A stretch of 34,201 nucleotides of DNA, taken from positions 1 to 34,201 of the IMG/VR virus record IMGVR_UViG_3300042545_001265; one strand, 5' to 3'. The translations under genes and the position numbers were made by a program. Every line of letters starts with the position of its first letter. The stretch's first letter is position 1. The notes beneath the pieces were generated by a model. The model saw nothing but the letters and a program-made list of their open reading frames with translations, did no database searches and was not told the origin of the DNA. Below, piece after piece: positions 14,072 through 21,420 of the stretch. The DNA is from a virus.

Positions 14072-15064
14072 ATGAAAGTATTAATTACAGGTGTAGCAGG
14101 ACTATTGGGTAGTAGACTTGCAGATTATATAATTGAAAATGTACCAAATGTAGAAGTAGTTGGGATAGATGATTTATCAGGTGGTTATAAGGAAAATGTG
14201 AATTCAAAAGTTACATTTTGGGAAATGAACTTAGTAGAACATCCAATTGAAAATTGTTTTGAAAATCATAAGTTTGATTATGTATTTCATTTAGCAGCAT
14301 ATGCAGCAGAAGGATTATCTCCATTTATTCGTCAATACAATTACGAAAACAATTTAGTAGCAACTGCAAGAATAGTAAATCAATGTATTAAACATAATGT
14401 TAAAAGATTGGTGTTTACATCTACATTAGCAGTATATGGACATGGTGAAGGTGGAATATTTGATGAGAAGCAACAACAGGCGCCAATTGACCCGTATGGA
14501 GTAGCTAAGTATGGATGTGAGATGGATATTCAAATTGCAGGTGAACAACATGGTTTAGATTGGTGTATTATCCGTCCACACAATGTATATGGTAGAAATC
14601 AAAATATTTGGGATAAGTATCGTAATGTATTGGGTATTTGGATGTATCAACATTTAAACGGATTACCAATGACAATATTTGGTGATGGTGAACAAACACG
14701 TGCATTTAGTTGTATTGATGATATTGTTGAACCATTATGGAAATCTGCTATATTACCTACCGCATCTAAGGAAATTATTAATTTGGGAGGTGTAGAGGAA
14801 TGGACAGTTAATAACGCATGTGAAACATTGAGAAGCGTAATTGGTGGTGGTGAAGTTGTATACAAAGAGGGTAGACATGAAGTTAAACACGCTATTCCAA
14901 CCTGGCAAAAATCTATTGATATATTAGGATTTGAACATAAAACCAATTTTGAAGATGGTTTGAAGGATATGTGGGAATGGGCACAAAAACAACCTAAAAG
15001 AAACCAATTCGTTTGGGATACTTACGAATTAGATAATGGCATTTATTCATTTTGGAAAAAATAA
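14072..15064 (+). CDS. NAD-dependent nucleotide-sugar epimerase/dehydratase, 330 aa
   Basis: Extended short-chain dehydrogenase of the GalE/WbpP type. It has an N-terminal Rossmann motif GVAGLLG (7-13) for NAD, the catalytic region FTSTLAVYG (115-123), and Y142-x3-K146 (PYGVAK). IIRPHNVYGRNQ follows, as usual in UDP-sugar epimerases and decarboxylases. The length is normal. It would convert one NDP-sugar to another in the cytoplasm and feed the glycosyltransferases nearby (16379, perhaps 15640 and 5831). The exact reaction cannot be told from sequence. The next frame could overlap its 3' end slightly. Confidence 0.85.
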   Translation: MKVLITGVAGLLGSRLADYIIENVPNVEVVGIDDLSGGYKENVNSKVTFWEMNLVEHPIENCFENHKFDYVFHLAAYAAEGLSPFIRQYNYENNLVATARIVNQCIKHNVKRLVFTSTLAVYGHGEGGIFDEKQQQAPIDPYGVAKYGCEMDIQIAGEQHGLDWCIIRPHNVYGRNQNIWDKYRNVLGIWMYQHLNGLPMTIFGDGEQTRAFSCIDDIVEPLWKSAILPTASKEIINLGGVEEWTVNNACETLRSVIGGGEVVYKEGRHEVKHAIPTWQKSIDILGFEHKTNFEDGLKDMWEWAQKQPKRNQFVWDTYELDNGIYSFWKK

Positions 15065-15069
15065 AAAAT

Positions 15070-15636
15070 ATGATTACATTTTCAGAGTTCTATAATTCAA
15101 TAGAACCAAAAAGTGACAAAGGAACATTGCATGATTATATCAATGGATATTATTCAACAGAATTTACTGAGGTTAGATTGGATAAACTTAATATAGTAGA
15201 AATTGGTGTTAGAAGAGGAGATTCTCTAAATTTATTGAGTAAGTGGTTTATTAATTCAACTATAACAGGTATTGATAATGGTAGTGAAATGAATAACAAT
15301 GATTTAGAATTTGTAAGTAAAATACCAAATACAACTCTAATATTAGATACCGCATATTCAGATACTACTATTGATAAATTTGAAGATAATTCAATAGATT
15401 ACTTAATAGATGATGGACCACATACGATTCAAACTCAAATAATTTCAATACAAAAATGGTTAGAAAAAGTAAAAAAAGGTGGTACACTTATAATAGAAGA
15501 TATACAAGATTGGGATAACGAAAAACAATTCTTTGATGAAATATGTAATTCATTAGGAATATCTTATGAATGTATTGACTTGAGAAAAAATAAAAATAGA
15601 TATGATGATGTTTTAATAATAATTAAAAAGTTATAA
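15070..15636 (+). CDS. SAM-dependent methyltransferase (class I, likely sugar/small-molecule type), 188 aa
   Basis: Rossmann-like methyltransferase. Motif I VEIGVRRGDS is at 43-52, motif II ITGIDN at 65-70, and a following YLIDDGPHT at 111-119 resembles the Asp-Asp-x-x-His metal site of TylF/rhamnosyl O-methyltransferase-like enzymes. An upstream ATG at 15052 would overlap the epimerase gene by 13 bases. ATG 15070 is preferred because it follows that stop. Placed between an epimerase and glycosyltransferases, it most likely methylates a sugar hydroxyl, though this is inference. It ends three bases before the next gene. Confidence 0.75.
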   Translation: MITFSEFYNSIEPKSDKGTLHDYINGYYSTEFTEVRLDKLNIVEIGVRRGDSLNLLSKWFINSTITGIDNGSEMNNNDLEFVSKIPNTTLILDTAYSDTTIDKFEDNSIDYLIDDGPHTIQTQIISIQKWLEKVKKGGTLIIEDIQDWDNEKQFFDEICNSLGISYECIDLRKNKNRYDDVLIIIKKL

Positions 15637-15639
15637 TAA

Positions 15640-16377
15640 ATGATTAAAAATTTAGTATATTATTGTTATTTTGAAAATTCGGAAATAAACGAATTTGCAA
15701 ATTATAATATCACCTTAATAAATAAATATTTACCACTATTTAATGGACAAAGAATTATTAAAATTGCAGTAGATGATTTATTAAGGGATAATTCACATTT
15801 AATTAATTTATTTCCTAATTGTGAAATTGAATTAGTACAAAATAATTCAGAAACTAGAGAATCTGAATATTTTATACAATCCTTAAAGGAAATTAAAAAC
15901 AAAAATTCACTTACATTTTTTGCACATAATAAAGGAAGTAAAAATGGTGGTGCTGGAAATGATGTAGTAAAGGTTTGGTTATTATCAATGTATTTTTTTA
16001 ATTTAGAAGAACGTTATTTATCTAATATTGAATATAATTTAACAACCGATAAAACATTTAGTGGTATAATGCAAATAACTGTACCATGTCCTCCTTGGGT
16101 TACAACTAATTGGCATTATAGTGGAACATTTTTTTGGTTTAACACAGAAAAATTATTTAGTATAGATGGATGGGATAACTTTGAAAAAGGAAGATTTTCA
16201 GTAGAAGGTTATCCTGGAAAAATGGTAGATGTATCTAATTCACATGTTACATTATGTAGTGAAAATTGTAATTGGAATTCATATCAACCAATGATATGGA
16301 ATAAATATCTAAATAAAACAACATTAGAAGCAATTCAATATACCCAATATTGGGAATTATATAATCAAATATTTTAA
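15640..16377 (+). CDS. Probable glycosyltransferase-like protein, 245 aa
   Basis: Not confidently assigned. The protein has features of GT-A-like glycosyltransferases: an early LVYYCYF strand, FFAHNKGSKNGG (about 93-104) similar to the HNKG nucleotide region of some family-2-type enzymes, and NWHYSGTFFWFNTEKLF (about 157-173), which resembles an acceptor-side motif. No DxD motif is obvious. It lies between a methyltransferase and a clear glycosyltransferase with gaps of one to three bases, which supports a glycan role. Strikingly AT-rich. Alternative: a non-enzymatic member of the same pathway. Confidence 0.5.
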   Translation: MIKNLVYYCYFENSEINEFANYNITLINKYLPLFNGQRIIKIAVDDLLRDNSHLINLFPNCEIELVQNNSETRESEYFIQSLKEIKNKNSLTFFAHNKGSKNGGAGNDVVKVWLLSMYFFNLEERYLSNIEYNLTTDKTFSGIMQITVPCPPWVTTNWHYSGTFFWFNTEKLFSIDGWDNFEKGRFSVEGYPGKMVDVSNSHVTLCSENCNWNSYQPMIWNKYLNKTTLEAIQYTQYWELYNQIF

Positions 16378-16378
16378 A

Positions 16379-17011
16379 ATGTATTCAGTTATTATACCTA
16401 CAATGTGGAAATGTAATAGATTCCAACAAACACTTAGAGAATTAAGTGCACATGAATTAGTTGGGGAAATTATCTTAATAGATAATACACCAAATGATTT
16501 AAAAATAGAATTACCAAAATTAATTCATATATTAGAAGGAAAAAATACATATGTTACGGCCCCTTGGAATAAAGGAGCTAAATTAGCAAAGTATGATAAA
16601 CTTTTAATCCTAAATGATGACATTTGGATGGATTGGCAGATATTGAACACCTTATATGATTTTATTACACCTGAAATAGGATTAATAGGATTAGATGAAA
16701 TACCATACAATACCTACCCTAGTTTAAGTTTTGGATTGCAACCGATTGAACATAGACATGGTGGGTGGGGTTGTGCAATATTTGTTCATAAAGAAAACTA
16801 CACTCCAATACCCGAAGAAATGAAAGTATGGGGACAAGATGATTGGTTATTTGTAAAAGCTAGAAATAGAAGAAAACAAAATTACAAATTGGTAGGATAT
16901 AGAATAGATGGTGAATTATCGGTAACAAATAATATTTTAGATGCAGATAGTGAAATCCATGCAATAAGAGAAAACGATTTACGATTAAAACAACAATATA
17001 ATTTATTTTAG
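16379..17011 (+). CDS. Family 2 (GT-A) glycosyltransferase, 210 aa
   Basis: Inverting glycosyltransferase of the GT2 type. The N-terminus SVIIPTMWK (3-11) and IILIDN (31-36) are the family's first strands. APWNKGAKLA (61-70) precedes LLILNDDI (75-82), where N79-D80-D81 is the DxD-like metal/nucleotide site. GQDDWLF (about 147-153) is a likely acceptor or catalytic-base region. Length is short but complete for the catalytic domain, and no membrane segment is present, so it acts in the cytoplasm. It belongs to the epimerase/methyltransferase/oxygenase run at 14072-17670. Confidence 0.8.
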   Translation: MYSVIIPTMWKCNRFQQTLRELSAHELVGEIILIDNTPNDLKIELPKLIHILEGKNTYVTAPWNKGAKLAKYDKLLILNDDIWMDWQILNTLYDFITPEIGLIGLDEIPYNTYPSLSFGLQPIEHRHGGWGCAIFVHKENYTPIPEEMKVWGQDDWLFVKARNRRKQNYKLVGYRIDGELSVTNNILDADSEIHAIRENDLRLKQQYNLF

Positions 17012-17013
17012 TT

Positions 17014-17670
17014 ATGTACTTACAAACACCTTACAAAATTAGTTACGATACCACAAAGTATCCATTTAGACAAATAGTTTCAGAAATGTTAGAAGTATGG
17101 GAAGGGGATACTACACCATTAGAAGACTTACATACATTGGAACATTATGATTTGTTAGTTAGAGAAAAAGACCAATCTACAATTTGGCATAAAAGATATT
17201 ACGACAAATATAAAACACAATTTTTACCAACTTATTTAGAATTAGTTAAAGAACTTAAAGAAAGGTTTGGTTATGATGAAATTATCTATCAGAATATTCC
17301 AACATTTAGAGTTCAATTAGCAGAAGGTAATTTGGGTGTAGGTGAATGGCATAAAGATAGTACTTACAATCATGGAACTACCGAAGTGAATTTTTGGATG
17401 CCATTTGTAAATACTAATGAACAAAACACTATTTGGATGGAAAGTAAAGCAGATAAAGGTGATTACCAACCATATAAAGTAAACTATGGTGAAATTTTAG
17501 TATTTAGTGGTGCAAATTTATATCATGGTAATAAAAACAATGATAGTACCCAAACTAGAGTATCAGTCGATTTTCGTTTAGTAGACCCGGCTAAATTCAT
17601 TCCAAACGAAGCAGGTTCAATCAATATGAAAGCAAAATTTGATGTTGGTGGATATTTTGAAAAATTATAA
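17014..17670 (+). CDS. StrG-like 2-oxoglutarate/Fe(II)-dependent oxygenase, 218 aa
   Basis: Resembles the StrG/phytanoyl-type oxygenases of aminoglycoside and sugar modification. Metal ligands are H113-K-D115 (EWHKDSTY) and H171 (NLYHGN), with R182 (QTRVSVDFR) as the likely 2-oxoglutarate partner. It is longer than, and not obviously a close copy of, the three oxygenases at 3731-8022. Located at the end of a run with an epimerase, methyltransferase and glycosyltransferases, it probably oxidises a sugar or sugar-bearing intermediate. The reaction is inferred from the family, and the substrate is unknown. Confidence 0.75.
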   Translation: MYLQTPYKISYDTTKYPFRQIVSEMLEVWEGDTTPLEDLHTLEHYDLLVREKDQSTIWHKRYYDKYKTQFLPTYLELVKELKERFGYDEIIYQNIPTFRVQLAEGNLGVGEWHKDSTYNHGTTEVNFWMPFVNTNEQNTIWMESKADKGDYQPYKVNYGEILVFSGANLYHGNKNNDSTQTRVSVDFRLVDPAKFIPNEAGSINMKAKFDVGGYFEKL

Positions 17671-17678
17671 TTATTAAT

Positions 17679-18002
17679 ATGGTAACAGTATCAGAAGGTG
17701 CAGCAAAAAAACTAAATTCACTAATTGAAGAAAGTGGATTTAAAACTCCGTTTGTTAGAGTAGCAGTTAAAGGTGGGGGATGTAGTGGTTTATCATATGA
17801 CCTTTCATTTGATACCGAACAACAACCGGCAGATACTCTTGCAGAAAACAATGGAGTAAAAATTCTTATAGATAACAAATCGTTACTATATCTCTTTGGT
17901 ACTGAATTGGATTTTTCCGATGGATTGAATGGTAAAGGGTTTCAGTTTATTAATCCTAATGCATCCCGTACTTGTGGGTGTGGTGAATCATTTGCATTAT
18001 AA
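17679..18002 (+). CDS. iscA: A-type Fe-S carrier (IscA/ErpA/HesB family), 107 aa
   Basis: Carrier that receives clusters from a scaffold and delivers them to target enzymes. The three invariant cysteines are present: C35 in GGGCSGLSY and C99-G-C101 near the C-terminus (RTCGCGESFAL). Length, 107 residues, is typical for IscA-like proteins. It is close downstream of the iron-dependent oxygenase at 17014 and 4 kb from the IscU and ferredoxin genes. It could load clusters made with the phage IscU or serve as an iron carrier. The gene symbol reflects the family; ErpA and IscA cannot be separated here. Confidence 0.9.
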   Translation: MVTVSEGAAKKLNSLIEESGFKTPFVRVAVKGGGCSGLSYDLSFDTEQQPADTLAENNGVKILIDNKSLLYLFGTELDFSDGLNGKGFQFINPNASRTCGCGESFAL

Positions 18003-18016
18003 ATTCTTATTATTAT

Positions 18017-18047
18017 TTGGAAAGTATAATTATTTAATGTATATTAG
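18017..18047 (+). promoter_or_regulatory. Bacteroidota-type promoter TTGG-N19-TATATTAG
   Basis: TTGG at 18017-18020 and TATATTAG at 18040-18047 are exactly 19 bases apart, and the second box matches TAnnTTTG except for one base. Transcription would start near 18051, giving a leader of about 15 bases to the deformylase gene and then to the late sigma factor gene. Confidence 0.55.
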
Positions 18048-18065
18048 AGTTATAAACAATTACAT

Positions 18066-18683
18066 ATGATAAAAATAGTAACAGACACATCGGCTTTAAA
18101 AAAGTCAATTCCTACTACAACATTTACAAAAGAAGAACAAGATTTAGCAACAGCTGCATTATTAACTGCAGTAACCGAACAAAAAGGTTTAGGTATGAGT
18201 GCAAATCAAATAGGATTAAATAAACGAATTTGTGTAATCAATGTTAGAGAAGAACCTTTGGTATTGGTTAATCCTACAATAGTAGAAGAAACCGAAGAAA
18301 AGATAATGTATTTTGAAGGATGTTTATCTTTACCTAAAACAATGCAAAAACCAATTAAGACAGTTCGTTCTTATGGTGTTAAAGTAAAAGCAGATAACTT
18401 TCCGGAAGTATTAGATTTCAGTACAAAAGAAAGAAAGCACGAAGATATCAATGCATTATTTGGTGATGTAGATTTATTAGAATCAGTTTGTGTTCAACAT
18501 GAAATTGACCATTTGAATGGATTAACAATTAGAGATAGACAATATACTGAAACCGTTAGATTAACTGCATTTGCTAAGTTAGGTAGAAACGAAAGATTTA
18601 TATTAAAGAAAGGTGATGAAACTCTTTCAGTTAAGAAAAAGAATTTATCAACGTATTTAGAACAAGGATGGGAGGTAGCATAA
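18066..18683 (+). CDS. def: Peptide deformylase, 205 aa
   Basis: Metalloenzyme that removes the formyl group from the N-terminal Met of new proteins. All three motifs are present: GLGMSANQIGL (41-51, Q48), EGCLSLP (84-90, metal ligand C86) and QHEIDHLNG (144-152, H145, catalytic E146, H149). The C-terminus is longer than that of many phage deformylases, with a basic stretch around 178-193. Deformylases are found in several marine T4-like phages and may speed maturation of phage proteins. First gene of an operon, with its own host-type promoter, that also includes the late sigma factor. Confidence 0.92.
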   Translation: MIKIVTDTSALKKSIPTTTFTKEEQDLATAALLTAVTEQKGLGMSANQIGLNKRICVINVREEPLVLVNPTIVEETEEKIMYFEGCLSLPKTMQKPIKTVRSYGVKVKADNFPEVLDFSTKERKHEDINALFGDVDLLESVCVQHEIDHLNGLTIRDRQYTETVRLTAFAKLGRNERFILKKGDETLSVKKKNLSTYLEQGWEVA

Positions 18684-18684
18684 T

Positions 18685-18945
18685 ATGGAACTAATAATAA
18701 TAATTTTAACTATATTTTTAGCAGCAGCCGGTTATGCAATATATAATCTTTTGAATAAATTAGAAAGATACGAAGATGTAATTGCAGCTAACACAGAATC
18801 TTATATTCAAATTTTAAATGCTATGAAAGAAATTGACTCAACGGGTGCATTTGAATCCGATGATGAGGTTGGTTCTACGTTTCAAGACTTAAAGAATCTT
18901 ATAGCCAATAACCAAAAAATATTAAACGGAAACGATAATGGGTAG
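18685..18945 (+). CDS. Small membrane-anchored hypothetical protein, 86 aa
   Basis: A single N-terminal membrane segment (residues 2-22, LIIIILTIFLAAAGYAIYNL) is followed by a charged helical domain ending in a flexible Asn-rich tail. No lipobox or cleavable signal is seen, so it is probably a single-pass inner-membrane protein with the acidic domain in the cytoplasm. It starts one base after the deformylase stop and overlaps the late sigma factor gene by eight bases, indicating coupled translation. Function unknown. Confidence 0.65.
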   Translation: MELIIIILTIFLAAAGYAIYNLLNKLERYEDVIAANTESYIQILNAMKEIDSTGAFESDDEVGSTFQDLKNLIANNQKILNGNDNG

Positions 18946-19666
18946 AAAGAAAAAAGATACTAGATACTTTACAGAAATGACAGAAGCAGCTATTATCGCA
19001 TACAACAAATCGGATGATAATAGAGAACGAAATAAATTATACACCGAACACATCCATTATTCATTTTATAAGTTATCCGAAAACGTATTAAACACTTGGG
19101 GATTTACTTATTTTGATGATGATAAAGAAGATATCAAACATGAAGTAGTTTCTTTCTTATTAGAAAAAATACATAAATTTGAAGAAGGTAAAGGTAAAGC
19201 ATTTAGTTACTTTACAATTGCGGCTCGTAACTATCTTATCTTAAATAACAATTCTAACTACAAACGATTTAAAGCAACCTCACAATTAAGTGCAATGCCG
19301 GTTAGTTGGGATTTAGAAAATGATTTCAAACAAACATCACATAACGAAGAATTTAAAACTTTCAATGATAGAATGCTACAATATTGGGATTTAAATCTTA
19401 ATAAAGAATTTTCTAAAAAAAGAGATATACAAATCGCAGATGCTGTTTTAGAATTATTTAGAAGAGCAGAATTTATTGAATCATTTAATAAAAAATCATT
19501 ATACTTATTGGTGAGAGAAATGACGGGTTATAAAACACACTATATAACTAAGGTTGTTTCAAAGATGAAAGAAACCCAAATGAAGTTATACTATCAATTC
19601 TTAGATGAAGGTGATATAACACAAGAATCAAAAGACCCGTTTTGGAAACGAACAATTACAAGATGA
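18938..19666 (+). CDS. T4 gp55-like sigma factor for late transcription, 242 aa
   Basis: Resembles the gp55 family of phage sigma factors that direct host RNA polymerase to late promoters. Recognised by the N-terminal RYFTEMTEAAIIAYN (9-23), RNKLYTEHIHYSFYKLSEN (31-49), the acidic DIKHEVVSFLLEKIHKF (65-81), and GKGKAFSYF (84-92). These correspond to the region-2-like core. The C-terminal half is helical. T4 gp55 is about 185 residues, so this one is longer at the C-terminus. It probably acts on the TATATTTAT-like boxes upstream of the structural genes, which is inference. Its stop overlaps the start of the next gene. Confidence 0.8.
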   Translation: MGRKKKDTRYFTEMTEAAIIAYNKSDDNRERNKLYTEHIHYSFYKLSENVLNTWGFTYFDDDKEDIKHEVVSFLLEKIHKFEEGKGKAFSYFTIAARNYLILNNNSNYKRFKATSQLSAMPVSWDLENDFKQTSHNEEFKTFNDRMLQYWDLNLNKEFSKKRDIQIADAVLELFRRAEFIESFNKKSLYLLVREMTGYKTHYITKVVSKMKETQMKLYYQFLDEGDITQESKDPFWKRTITR

Positions 19667-21357
19667 GAATATTAGGAATATCAGCATTCTACCACGACTC
19701 AGCAGCTGCATTGATTGTAGATGGCAAAGTTGTATCGGCACAAGAAGAAGAACGATTTACAGGTATAAAGCATGACCAACGATTTCCTATCAATTCAATT
19801 AATTGGATTCTAAAACAAAACAAATTAAAGATTAACCAAATAGATAAAATTGTTTGGTACGAAGACCCTAAGAAAAAATACGAAAGATTTAAAGAACAAT
19901 GGTTTAGGTATTTTCCTAAAACAATTGGTTTAACTAAGAAACTTATATTTTGGAGAAAGAATAATAACATTGAAGATATTATTCGTACACAATTAGGATA
20001 TAAAGGTTCAATAGAATATGTAGAACATCACATATCACATTTAGCATATTCATTCTATACATCACCATTTGAAAACGCACATTTATTCTCCGTAGATGGT
20101 GTTGGTGAAAACGAAACAGCAATATTAGGATTAGGCTTAAAAGGTAGATACATACAACCATTAGAGAGAACTTATTTCCCACATTCATTAGGATTATTAT
20201 ATGCAAGTATTACTGCATTCTTAGGATTCAAACCAAATAGTGGTGAATACAAAGTAATGGGATTAGTGGCGTATGGTAATCAAAAAGATTTGTATAGAAA
20301 ACAATTTGAAAAGATTGCTAAACTAAATGGTAATACATTAGAATTAGATATGAAATATTTCTCATATCATTATTCAGAGAAAGGTATGTTTACTTCTAAA
20401 CTAGCAGAACTATTTAATGTAGCACCGAGAACGCCTGAAAGTGAGTTAGAACCTGTTTATATGGATATTGCATTTTCATTACAGGCACATTACGAAAGAT
20501 TGTTTTTCCAAATGTTAAATACTTTTTACAAACATTACCCACAGGACAATTTATGTTTGAGTGGTGGGTGTGCATACAATGGATTAGCAAATGGTAAGAT
20601 AACATTACAAACTCCTTACAAGAACGTATATGTACCGCCGGCACCATCTGATGCAGGTTCTGCTATTGGATGTGCTTTGTATGTATATTATAAATCATCA
20701 AATTATAAAAGAGTGGATAATTCAAATCCATTTTTAGGACCTTCATATGGTGCAGCTGATTTTATATCTGCAATTGCTAATTTAGTTCCACATGATAAAG
20801 TAAAAAGATTTGAAAACTATAATCCATTAATTGAAAAGGTAGCTGGTTTAATTAATGATGGTGCAATTATAGGATGGTTTCAAGATGGTAGTGAATTTGG
20901 ACAAAGAGCATTAGGACATCGTTCTATATTAGCCAATCCAACAATCAAAGATATTAAACCAAAGGTAAATAGAGTAATCAAAAAGAGAGAAGGATTTAGA
21001 CCTTTCGCACCAATGGTTACATCCGATGATGCAAACAAATACTTTGAAATGTTAGGACAAGAAGTTCCTTATATGAATCAAGTATTTAAAGTTAAAGATA
21101 AATTTATTGCGGGATTACCATCTATTACTCACGCCGATGAAACAGCTAGAGTTCAGACAGTTCGTTCTACTTTCAATCCATATATTTTTACACTACTTAA
21201 AAAGTTTGAAAAGTTAAGTGGTTATCCTATCTTACTCAATACCTCATTCAATCTTAGAGGTCAAACAATGGTATTAGATCCTGAAACTGCAATAAAAACC
21301 TTTTACTCATGTGAAATGGATTATTTAGTGTTAGGTAATTATTTAATATCAAAATAA
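19663..21357 (+). CDS. Carbamoyltransferase (NodU/CmcH/TobZ family), 564 aa
   Basis: Uses carbamoyl phosphate and ATP to O-carbamoylate an acceptor. An alternative upstream ATG (19642) exists, but ATG 19663 overlaps the sigma factor stop (ATGA) and begins MRILGISAFYHDSAAAL as in the family. Seen in order: the Kae1-like N-terminal region with HHISH (122-126) and DGVGE (145-149), GEYKVMGLVAYG (194-205), SGGCAYNG (300-307), PSDAGSAIG (328-336), and the C-terminal YrdC-like part with GWFQDGSEFGQRALGHRSI. Length is full for the family. In a phage the acceptor may be a glycan, a nucleotide or DNA; context with sugar-modifying genes favours a glycan, but this is not shown. Confidence 0.88.
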   Translation: MRILGISAFYHDSAAALIVDGKVVSAQEEERFTGIKHDQRFPINSINWILKQNKLKINQIDKIVWYEDPKKKYERFKEQWFRYFPKTIGLTKKLIFWRKNNNIEDIIRTQLGYKGSIEYVEHHISHLAYSFYTSPFENAHLFSVDGVGENETAILGLGLKGRYIQPLERTYFPHSLGLLYASITAFLGFKPNSGEYKVMGLVAYGNQKDLYRKQFEKIAKLNGNTLELDMKYFSYHYSEKGMFTSKLAELFNVAPRTPESELEPVYMDIAFSLQAHYERLFFQMLNTFYKHYPQDNLCLSGGCAYNGLANGKITLQTPYKNVYVPPAPSDAGSAIGCALYVYYKSSNYKRVDNSNPFLGPSYGAADFISAIANLVPHDKVKRFENYNPLIEKVAGLINDGAIIGWFQDGSEFGQRALGHRSILANPTIKDIKPKVNRVIKKREGFRPFAPMVTSDDANKYFEMLGQEVPYMNQVFKVKDKFIAGLPSITHADETARVQTVRSTFNPYIFTLLKKFEKLSGYPILLNTSFNLRGQTMVLDPETAIKTFYSCEMDYLVLGNYLISK

Positions 21358-21388
21358 CTTAATTTTTTTTGAGTTTATTGTTGTTCCT

Positions 21389-21400
21389 TAATATTTATAC
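21389..21400 (+). promoter_or_regulatory. Putative late promoter element TAATATTTATAC
   Basis: The box ends 20 bases before the tail-fibre ATG at 21421. The leader contains AAGGAA near the start, a weak ribosome binding site. A TTTG lies at 21368-21371, but its spacing is off for a host-type promoter. This is the best-placed copy of the motif, since the fibre is a certain late structural gene. Confidence 0.45.
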
Positions 21401-21420
21401 TAAAATAAGGAAACTAAACA

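Noticed and set aside
21339-21370. Hairpin TTATTT...AAATAA followed by eight Ts after the carbamoyltransferase gene
   Set aside because: The stem is six A/T pairs only, with four bases before the T-run; too weak to call a terminator, though some termination is possible.
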